Origin: Methylomarinum vadi
GTDB taxonomy: Bacteria; Pseudomonadota; Gammaproteobacteria; Methylococcales; Methylomonadaceae
NCBI RefSeq assembly: GCF_000733935.1
Contig: NZ_JPON01000001.1
Coordinates: 992,001-1,056,000 of the forward strand
Direction of reading: 5' to 3'
DNA: 64,000 nt
Positions 9,661 to 15,988 of this stretch are shown one piece after another. Below the pieces are notes generated by a model that was not told the origin of the DNA, made no database searches, and saw only the letters and a list, made by a program, of their open reading frames with translations. The translations under genes were made by a program, and so were the position numbers. Within the stretch, counting starts at the first letter, position 1. Each line of letters begins with the position of its first letter.

Positions 9661-10767
9661 CTAGACCTTCGGCATTTGCCTCAGCTTTTCAACCACCTTG
9701 TCGCCGAATTCCACCGTACTGATCATCTTCACGCCGCTGCCGGGCTTGGACAAATCGGCCGTGGAGAAACCGTCGGCGAATACGCCTTGCATCGCCGCCC
9801 AAACATTTTTGGCTTCTTCCCCCATATCGAAGCTGTTTTCCAGCATCATCGCCACCGAACCGATCATCGAATAGGGGTTGGCGATATTTTTGCCGGCGAT
9901 GTCCGGAGCCGAGCCGTGCGACGGCTCGTAGTAGGCCTTTTCGGGACCGATGCAAGCGGAAGGCATCAAGCCCAATGAACCCAAGATGCCGCCGCCTTGG
10001 TCGCTGAGGATATCGCCGAACATATTTTCCATCACCATTACGTCGAACTGGGTCGGTTTCAGGCATAACGCGGTGGCCGCGGCGTCCACCAGGAAGTTGA
10101 CCACTTTGACATCGGGATATTCCTTGGCCACTTCTTCCATGATTTCATTCCACAATACGCTGGATTTCAACACATTGCTCTTATGAATGTTGTGCAGCAA
10201 TTTGCGGCGTTTGCTGGCTAATTTGAACGCTTCGTGCATGATGCGACGGATTTGTTCTTCGTCGTACTCCAGGGTTTCGCGGACATAACGCAACCCTTTG
10301 TCGTTGACACCCATTTCCTTGTCACCGAAATAGAGGCCGCCAACCAGCTCGCGCACCATAATCAGATCGATGCCGTCGCCGATAACTTCGGGTTTCAACG
10401 GGGAAAAATGCGCCAGTGACTTCGGCAAAAAAACCGGGCGGAAATTGGCATAGGTATTGTAGCGACGGCGTAAAGGCAGCAAGGCGCCGCGTTCGGGTTG
10501 TTTGTCCACCGGGATTTTTTTCGACTCCTCGTGGCTCAAACCAATCGTACCTTTCAAGATAGCATCGGCCTGATCGCAAATATCGATGGTCGCTTGAGGA
10601 AAGGCATCACCGGTTTCAAAATAAGCGCACGCGCCAAACAGCGCCGGCATTAATTCAAACTTGACGTCATTGCGTTCTTCGATGACCTTCAGCACTTTAA
10701 TGGCTTCATCGGTGATTTCAGGACCAATGCCGTCACCGGCCAATATTGCGATTTTATATTGCTTCAT
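9661..10767 (-). CDS. leuB: 3-isopropylmalate dehydrogenase family protein
   Basis: A 368-residue NAD-dependent beta-decarboxylating dehydrogenase of the isopropylmalate/isocitrate family. It opens KIAILAGDGIGPEITDEAIKVL; the metal and substrate block ENMFGDILSDQGGGILGSLGLMPSA and the nucleotide block EPSHGSAPDIAGKNIANP are intact. The ATG at 10765-10767 gives the usual N-terminus; an in-frame upstream extension of ten codons lacks family similarity. It lies downstream of the citramalate/isopropylmalate synthase, from which an IS200-like element now separates it. In a citramalate pathway the same enzyme would act on beta-methylmalate. Confidence 0.88.
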   Translation of the reverse strand: MKQYKIAILAGDGIGPEITDEAIKVLKVIEERNDVKFELMPALFGACAYFETGDAFPQATIDICDQADAILKGTIGLSHEESKKIPVDKQPERGALLPLRRRYNTYANFRPVFLPKSLAHFSPLKPEVIGDGIDLIMVRELVGGLYFGDKEMGVNDKGLRYVRETLEYDEEQIRRIMHEAFKLASKRRKLLHNIHKSNVLKSSVLWNEIMEEVAKEYPDVKVVNFLVDAAATALCLKPTQFDVMVMENMFGDILSDQGGGILGSLGLMPSACIGPEKAYYEPSHGSAPDIAGKNIANPYSMIGSVAMMLENSFDMGEEAKNVWAAMQGVFADGFSTADLSKPGSGVKMISTVEFGDKVVEKLRQMPKV

Positions 10768-10798
10768 TATTTCTGCTTTATCCGAATTAAACTTCAAA

Positions 10799-11390
10799 AC
10801 TAAACAACCACCCGCTCAAGCGGGTGGGTTCCAATAACGGACTGAAAGTCCGGATACGCGTCGACTAAACGACGCGTCTTAGTCGGGCTCCATCTTGAAA
10901 TTATCGTTTGGATTAGGTTCAAAGTGATGCTCCAAATATTGCTTTATCATCTCATCAGTCATTTGCCCCACTGTGGCGCAAAAATAACCGCGGGCTCAAA
11001 AATGTCGACCCCAATATCGCTTTTTCAAGTGCGGGAACTCTTCGAACAGATAGCTCGAAGTTCGTCCCTTGATTCGCCTCATGATTTCGCTTGGGGCCAT
11101 AGTCGGCGGCGCACTCACCAAAATGTGCACATGATCTTTGCTCACGACACCTTTGATAATCCGTATCTCAAAGGCTTCGCATGTCTGCCGCACCAAGTCT
11201 CTCACTCGTTCGGCTATTTCATCCTTCAGCACTTTATAACGATACTTCGTAACCCAAACAAAATGATACTCAATTTGGTAAACCGTATGGCTGCCGTATC
11301 TATAGTCCATCGCCACCTCCTTGGGCAAATTATCGCAGCTAAAGCTGACCGGCTAAAGCCGGTGGTTTAAACCTTATGATGGATAATTAA
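10799..11390 (-). mobile_element. IS200-like element, copy 1 (592 bp, transposase truncated)
   Basis: Copy 1 of a five-copy family, inserted between the leuA/cimA-like gene and leuB. The shared unit runs from ACTAAACAACC to GGATAATTAA. The end distal to the transposase start has hairpin CCACCCGC-TCAA-GCGGGTGG (10808-10827), then GGACT-GAA-AGTCC (10839-10851) and ACGCGTCG-ACTAAA-CGACGCGT (10856-10877). The other end has AGC-TAAA-GCT and ACCGGC-TAAA-GCCGGT (11337-11363). Subterminal hairpins without terminal inverted repeats or target duplication are typical of IS200/IS605. The pre-insertion sequence would be AATTAA. Confidence 0.92.
10879..11310 (-). pseudogene. tnpA: IS200-like transposase TnpA, nonsense-truncated (copy 1)
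   Basis: A Y1-type HUH transposase gene. The ATG at 11310 is preceded by the strong ribosome site AAGGAGGT, which decides the start; longer in-frame readings from a TTG translate this ribosome site as codons. The HUH pair HVH (His60, His62) is present, but codon 105, Trp in the intact copy, is TGA here (changed base at 10996). The product would stop at 104 residues and lack the catalytic Tyr125. The rest of the frame to 10879 is intact. Confidence 0.88.
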
Positions 11391-11396
11391 TGGTTG

Positions 11397-12956
11397 TTAC
11401 TTTGCTTTTCCAATCGTTTGACCACACTCCATTTCATGGAGCTGGATATTGATCAGTTTTAAAGTGGCCAGAATACCGGCAAAAACCTGATTGACATGGA
11501 CGCCACGGGTTTTACGCAATTCATTGCCGCAATCCCAAGTAATCACGCTCTCGGTCAATGCGCTGGCATGACCGCCTTTGGGAATGCGGATTTCGAAATC
11601 GGCCAGCTTGGGCAGCGTGAAATCATATTTGGCCATTACCTTGCTGATGGCATCGATGAAGGCATCGAAGCCCCCGCTTCCGGCTCCGGTGGCCTGGTGT
11701 TTGTCCCCTCGCACCTTGACGCGCAGACTCACAGTGGATTGTAAATCCAAACCGCTATTGATCGAACACGCCAATAATTTGATATGTTGGTAGCTTTTGC
11801 TTTCTAAGACATCGGCAATGATGAACGGTAGATCGTCGGTAGTGATGGTCTGCTTGGAATCCCCGAGACTGACGATACGGGCCAGCACTTTTTTCTGGTC
11901 TTCCTCGGAAAGATTTACTTCGAGTTGTTCGAGATTCTTTTTCAGGGAAGCCTTGCCGCTCATTTTTCCCAAGGCGTAGCTGCGGGTTCGCGAAAAACGT
12001 TCCGGCCCCAAACGGGTTTTATACAACCCTCCTTTCTGATCGCCATCGGCATGAATACCGGCAGTTTGGGTAAAAACATCGGCTCCGACGATCGGGGCAT
12101 TGTCGGCGATACGCTTACCGGAAAAATTTTCCACCATGTTGCTGATGCGAACCAAATGGCTTTCGTCAATGGCAAGTTGCATACCCATTTTATCACGCAA
12201 CACTACGGCAACTTCAGCCAGCGAGGCATTGCCCGCACGCTCGCCCAGGCAATTGATGGTGCAATGGACCGCCCTGACGCCGGCACGAACGGCCGCCATG
12301 ACGTTGGCGGTGGCCAAACCGTAATCGTTATGGGGATGAAAATCGAACTGAAGTTCCGGGTAACGCTGACACATGTCGTTCAGGCTGGCAAAGACCTCGT
12401 CCGGCGCCATAACCCCCAAGGTGTCCGGCAACATGAAATGGCTGACCCGGCTGTGCTGCAGTCTATCCACCAAACCATACACATAATCACGGCTATCCTG
12501 ATAACCATTCGACCAGTCTTCCAAGTAAATATTAACTTTCAGGCCTTGTTCATGGGCATAAGTAATCGTTTGCAACACATCGGCGCTATGCTGTTCCAAA
12601 GTTTTACCCAACTGTTCACGGCAATGTTTCTCGCTGCCTTTGGCAAGCAGATTGATAACTTTGCCGCCGGTGGATTTGATCCAATCGACACTACGCGTGT
12701 GATCGACAAAACCGAGCACCTCAACCCGATCTGCGAAGCCCTCCTGTCGAGCCCATTGATTGATCTCGCTGACAGCTTCCCTTTCCCCTTCGGAGACCCG
12801 CGCCGAGGCCACTTCGATACGGTCGACGCGTAAAAACTGTAATAACGCCTTGGCGATGCTGACTTTTTCCGTCGGTGTAAAGGCGACGCCCTGTGTTTGC
12901 TCACCATCACGCAAAGTGGTATCCATCAGCTGGATATGTCTTGAATCAAGCGACAT
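11397..12956 (-). CDS. 2-isopropylmalate / (R)-citramalate synthase
   Basis: A 519-residue DRE-TIM metallolyase: LMDTTLRDGEQTQGVAFTP holds the catalytic Arg-Asp, FHPHNDYGLA the metal-binding histidines, and a C-terminal regulatory domain follows (GSGGFDAFIDAISKVM, then EIRIPKGGHASALTE). The blocks RVDRIEVASARVSEGE, NIYLEDWSNG and DVFTQTAGIHADGD resemble, from memory, the Leptospira-type citramalate synthase (CimA) more than E. coli LeuA. CimA condenses pyruvate with acetyl-CoA for isoleucine; LeuA uses 2-oxoisovalerate for leucine. The specificity is not settled by sequence reading alone. It is upstream of leuB, with an IS between. Confidence 0.85.
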   Translation of the reverse strand: MSLDSRHIQLMDTTLRDGEQTQGVAFTPTEKVSIAKALLQFLRVDRIEVASARVSEGEREAVSEINQWARQEGFADRVEVLGFVDHTRSVDWIKSTGGKVINLLAKGSEKHCREQLGKTLEQHSADVLQTITYAHEQGLKVNIYLEDWSNGYQDSRDYVYGLVDRLQHSRVSHFMLPDTLGVMAPDEVFASLNDMCQRYPELQFDFHPHNDYGLATANVMAAVRAGVRAVHCTINCLGERAGNASLAEVAVVLRDKMGMQLAIDESHLVRISNMVENFSGKRIADNAPIVGADVFTQTAGIHADGDQKGGLYKTRLGPERFSRTRSYALGKMSGKASLKKNLEQLEVNLSEEDQKKVLARIVSLGDSKQTITTDDLPFIIADVLESKSYQHIKLLACSINSGLDLQSTVSLRVKVRGDKHQATGAGSGGFDAFIDAISKVMAKYDFTLPKLADFEIRIPKGGHASALTESVITWDCGNELRKTRGVHVNQVFAGILATLKLINIQLHEMECGQTIGKAK

Positions 12957-13160
12957 GATTTCTGTCTAATTTATTAAATAATTGGTTTCAGTACCCTTCA
13001 TGGCTGTCCGGAAATCAATTACGAACGAGGCAGCAATAAAGATGACTAAATGACACGCAGCTGATCATTTTCCCTAAAACTGGCGCGCCTTGCAATCCTT
13101 GCTTCCATCTCACCTTTTAGAAAAACGACATAAGAGCAACGACAACAAGACTTCAGGATT

Positions 13161-13646
13161 TCATTTGGAATGAAAAACTTGTTGGTAAAATGGGTGCCAG
13201 GCGCAAGCGCTCCGTATCGAAACAGCGGATTGATTCAAATCGAAAACGATGGGCGAGGTTTCATATTTGTTTCCTTGGCCTTTGACTACCACTCGATTTT
13301 TTTTGACGAAGTCCCTAAAGATACTTTCCATGATAGCCCCGGTGGTAATAGTGGTCCTATCACCAACGACATTATTGACATTGATGATATTTATTTCTTC
13401 CTTATCCACCTTATACTGAAAATGCGTGATATTTTTCGCCGAATTTGGTTCTCGCCAGGTGATGGCTAATTGCGGGGTCTCGTTTTCCCTGCAAAAAATT
13501 TTGACTTCCGTTTTAGCGGAAGGCTTAATTGAGGCAATCCCCACTTTGTTATCCATCAAGGGATCTTTTGTAATAGCCGAAGTCCAATCCGCTAAAATCT
13601 GAGTATTGCCGGCCATCAACAATACAAACATAATTATTTTTTTCAT
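13161..13646 (-). CDS. Hypothetical secreted protein
   Basis: I do not recognise the family. The 161-residue product begins with a signal peptide, MKKIIMFVLLMAGNTQILA, with likely cleavage after ILA-DW. The mature part is mostly beta-prone, with TEVKIFCRENETPQLAITWREP and two cysteines (FCRE and SACAW) that could form one disulfide. The region is AT-richer than the metabolic genes around it and stands just before a toxin-antitoxin pair and a REP transposase, consistent with accessory DNA. Confidence 0.6.
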   Translation of the reverse strand: MKKIIMFVLLMAGNTQILADWTSAITKDPLMDNKVGIASIKPSAKTEVKIFCRENETPQLAITWREPNSAKNITHFQYKVDKEEINIINVNNVVGDRTTITTGAIMESIFRDFVKKNRVVVKGQGNKYETSPIVFDLNQSAVSIRSACAWHPFYQQVFHSK

Positions 13647-13856
13647 GGATGTTTACCGGAAGCACTGAATTGGACTTTCGATAATAACACAGCCTACCAT
13701 TTGTATTGACTCAAACGAGATCCGACAATTACAAATTAATCTCACTGAAAGCGTGGGATTTGTTCAGTGCCTGGTTTCGGCCACTTTGCGACATTCAAAG
13801 ATTTCAATGTATGACTGCAATAAAACCGAAACCAGTCGCATAACGCCAAAATCACC

Positions 13857-13872
13857 GGCCCGCGTTAGCGGG
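13857..13872. terminator. Small hairpin downstream of higA
   Basis: The sequence CCCGC-GTTA-GCGGG lies about 18 bp past the higA stop codon. The stem is only five pairs and the following T run on the minus strand is weak, so this is a tentative terminator for higBA. Confidence 0.3.
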
Positions 13873-13889
13873 TCAAGCGAATTTTATGG

Positions 13890-14204
13890 TCATGCCATTT
13901 TTTGTACGTGCTTATAATCTTGTATTGACTCAATTTCTTTTTTTTCAATACTTTGCGCTTTATACAGCTCCCACCTCATTTGCAGATTTAGCCAAAAATC
14001 AGGCGAGACTCCAAAAAACTTCCCTAGCCGCAAAGCTGTACTTGGGGTAACCCCTCGTTTTTGATTAACTAACTCATTGATGCGTTGATAGGGAACATGA
14101 ATCGCCTCTGCAAGTTCACGCTGCGTAATTTCCATAGGAACAAGAAATTCTTCACGGAGCATTTCTCCAGGATGAGTTGGTTCTCTATGGGTTGGGACTC
14201 TCAT
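13890..14204 (-). CDS. higA: HigA-family antitoxin
   Basis: A 104-residue antitoxin with an Xre-type helix-turn-helix: HPGEMLREEFLVPMEITQRELAEAIHVPYQRINELVNQKRGVTPSTALRLGKFFG shape across residues 11-65. HigA binds and neutralises HigB and represses the operon. The HPGE(M/I)L start and the SPDFWLNLQ block near residue 70 are family hallmarks. It follows the toxin gene by 11 bp, the toxin-first order typical of higBA. Confidence 0.93.
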   Translation of the reverse strand: MRVPTHREPTHPGEMLREEFLVPMEITQRELAEAIHVPYQRINELVNQKRGVTPSTALRLGKFFGVSPDFWLNLQMRWELYKAQSIEKKEIESIQDYKHVQKMA

Positions 14205-14215
14205 AATATTTGCCT

Positions 14216-14509
14216 CTAGTGATAATCAGTTATTTCTACATTTGCTGGGCCTAATTCTTCCCATGAAAAACAAATTCTATATTGTTCATTGATACGAATA
14301 CTGTACGAACCAGCTCTGTTTCCCAAAAGACTTTCTAACCGGTTCCCAGGAGGAACTTTCAATTCTTCTAGGGATTGAACAGAGTCTAATTGATCTAATT
14401 TCCTTGCTGCAATTCGCCATAGAGTTTGTGGGCAAGCCTTTCGTGCCAATTTGGAATTGACCCCATTAAATATATCTTCTGTCGCCTTATCATTGAACGA
14501 TACAATCAT
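14216..14509 (-). CDS. higB: HigB-family mRNA-interferase toxin
   Basis: A 97-residue toxin of the RelE/HigB superfamily, a ribosome-dependent mRNA endonuclease. It reads ARKACPQTLWRIAARKLDQLDSVQSLEELKVPPGNRLESL then GSYSIRINEQYRICFSWEELGPANVEITDYH; the conserved YSIRINEQYRICF strand and C-terminal DYH fit the family. Expression is expected to be autoregulated by the HigA pair. Located in an accessory stretch beside a REP transposase. Confidence 0.93.
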   Translation of the reverse strand: MIVSFNDKATEDIFNGVNSKLARKACPQTLWRIAARKLDQLDSVQSLEELKVPPGNRLESLLGNRAGSYSIRINEQYRICFSWEELGPANVEITDYH

Positions 14510-14655
14510 GGGATCATGATAGCACGGCTTCCATGATATTCAAGGTATCTCCACAAATCACCGGCAAATTGGAGCAACGAGAAGCTTGTGGCATTTGCCA
14601 CAAACGAACGTCGCGGAAATTTGTCCGCGTGAATTTGCATTGTTAGGTGAGGGCC

Positions 14656-14690
14656 GTAGGCTGGGTTGAACAACGAGAAACCCAGCATTA
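14656..14690. repeat. REP-like palindrome (left of RAYT)
   Basis: GTAGGCTGGGTT and AACCCAGC form an 8-bp stem (GCTGGGTT/AACCCAGC) around a ten-base loop. It lies immediately downstream of the tyrosine transposase gene, in the relation known for REP elements and their RAYT genes. Confidence 0.8.
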
Positions 14691-14693
14691 CAA

Positions 14694-15224
14694 TTATTCC
14701 CAATCCTGTTCGATTAAGTCCGGTGCGGCAGCCCAATCTTCACTGTAAATCCCTAATTTAACCCAACGATGAAAAGATGAAAAAGGCCATTCCTTCACTT
14801 TCGTTACAAGCCCATGTTTTACTGGATTGTAATGAATATATTCAAAATGCCGCTGAAAATCTCTATCATCGCGGATTTGGTGCTCCCAATAACGGCGTTG
14901 CCATAGGCCGCGTTCTTTGTTACGCAATCGACTGCCGGATACTCTTTCGCCTTTCTCGATAGACCTGGAAAAATGCGATTTGATCAAACGCCAGCGCATC
15001 GGATAATCGTCGTCGCCTTCTGGTAATCGCCAAATACAATGTAAATGTTCCGGTAATATTGCTATGGCTTCGATGACCAGGGGATGGCGTTGTTTCGTAT
15101 AGCGAAATGCTTGGCGTAAATCGTCGACACGCCGAACCAGCAAGTCATTTTGTTTTCGTTGAGCAAGATTGACGGTAAAGAAATAAACGCCGCCTTTTGC
15201 ATGGCTACGAATGTAAGTGCGCAT
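14694..15224 (-). CDS. REP-associated tyrosine transposase (RAYT)
   Basis: A 176-residue single-domain Y1 HUH transposase of the RAYT (TnpA-REP) group. The HUH motif appears as EHLHCIWRLPEGDDDYPMRW near residue 60, the block RGLWQRRYWEHQIRDDRDFQRHFEYIHYNPVKHGLV contains the conserved tyrosine, and KEWPFSSFHRWV is a RAYT hallmark. RAYTs nick REP hairpins and are thought to spread them. REP palindromes sit directly on both sides, and a further copy of the same core lies near 50.67 kb. Confidence 0.92.
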   Translation of the reverse strand: MRTYIRSHAKGGVYFFTVNLAQRKQNDLLVRRVDDLRQAFRYTKQRHPLVIEAIAILPEHLHCIWRLPEGDDDYPMRWRLIKSHFSRSIEKGERVSGSRLRNKERGLWQRRYWEHQIRDDRDFQRHFEYIHYNPVKHGLVTKVKEWPFSSFHRWVKLGIYSEDWAAAPDLIEQDWE

Positions 15225-15240
15225 AATTTATTCATTCATA

Positions 15241-15273
15241 AGCTGGGTTTCATTATCATTCAACCCAGCCTAC
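15241..15273. repeat. REP-like palindrome (right of RAYT)
   Basis: GCTGGGTT at 15242-15249 pairs with AACCCAGC, followed by CTAC; it is the inverse-orientation partner of the repeat at 14656. Together they bracket the RAYT gene. Confidence 0.8.
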
Positions 15274-15465
15274 TTCTGCAAACCCAACATCGGCTTATTA
15301 TCAATTTGCGGACATTAACAAAACTAAAGAGATCGTCGCTTATGGGTCGATTACTCCCTTTCAAAGCACAATCATTGCGATTATATTTTAAAAGATGTTA
15401 GACCGAGTTTGAGTTTCTAATGTCATTCAAGGATTAATCTATTGATCTCATATAGAAAGCCACAG

Positions 15466-15915
15466 TCAAACGATATCTTCTCCCGACACCCTTATTTGCG
15501 CCAGCGAAGCAACCGCCCCGCCGCCACTAATATCGGGGATAATCATCAGCTCAAGCAGCCTAACGGACCCTATATCGAGCCGATGCACTTCGGTTTCCCG
15601 GGTTGATCCCCGTGGACTGAAATTCCATTGCTGACGGACAGCTTCGCGAAAGTTGTCGTCGTTATCCGGCGACCAGCGTAAAACATATTCCTGTGTTCGT
15701 TCGAGTGCATTTTCGACGAACACTAACTTGACTTTGCCTAACTTTATCGGGCGGGCGAATGTTAGCCGAATCTTCTGCCGCCCCGGCCCTGAAGCGCGCC
15801 ACCCCGAGGTAAAGATTGGTAACAAGGCAAAGTCGATAGGCCGAGTGGCATTTGCCGAACTCACGTCCACATCGGCCAGTTCAATTACATTCAACCATTC
15901 ATCATCGGTTTCCAT
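15466..15915 (-). CDS. Hypothetical protein, discoidin-like beta fold possible
   Basis: Family not recognised. The chosen ATG (METDDEWLNVIELADVDV) follows a good ribosome site (AAGAGG, five bases between); a longer reading from a TTG seven codons upstream lacks one. The 149-residue protein is strand-rich: SGWRASGPGRQKIRLTFARPIKLGKVKLVFVE, RTQEYVLRWSPDNDD, FSPRGSTRETEVHRLDIGSVRLLELMIIPD. That pattern resembles F5/8-type (discoidin) carbohydrate-binding domains, as inference only. No signal peptide is seen. Confidence 0.6.
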   Translation of the reverse strand: METDDEWLNVIELADVDVSSANATRPIDFALLPIFTSGWRASGPGRQKIRLTFARPIKLGKVKLVFVENALERTQEYVLRWSPDNDDNFREAVRQQWNFSPRGSTRETEVHRLDIGSVRLLELMIIPDISGGGAVASLAQIRVSGEDIV

Positions 15916-15988
15916 TTTTTCCTCTTGATAGTGCAAATTTTGTCATCAACCCTTTTTTTGCCAGCCTGAACTAACGGATCGCTGCTCG

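Noticed and set aside
10924-11370. A 148-codon + strand frame repeated in all IS copies (also at 20498, 23404, 24315, 37889)
   Set aside because: It is the opposite strand of the transposase, has no ribosome site or family similarity, and its repetition follows from the repeated DNA.
14506-14736. A 76-codon frame between higB and the RAYT gene
   Set aside because: It overlaps the REP repeat and the RAYT 3' end, with no ribosome site or similarity.
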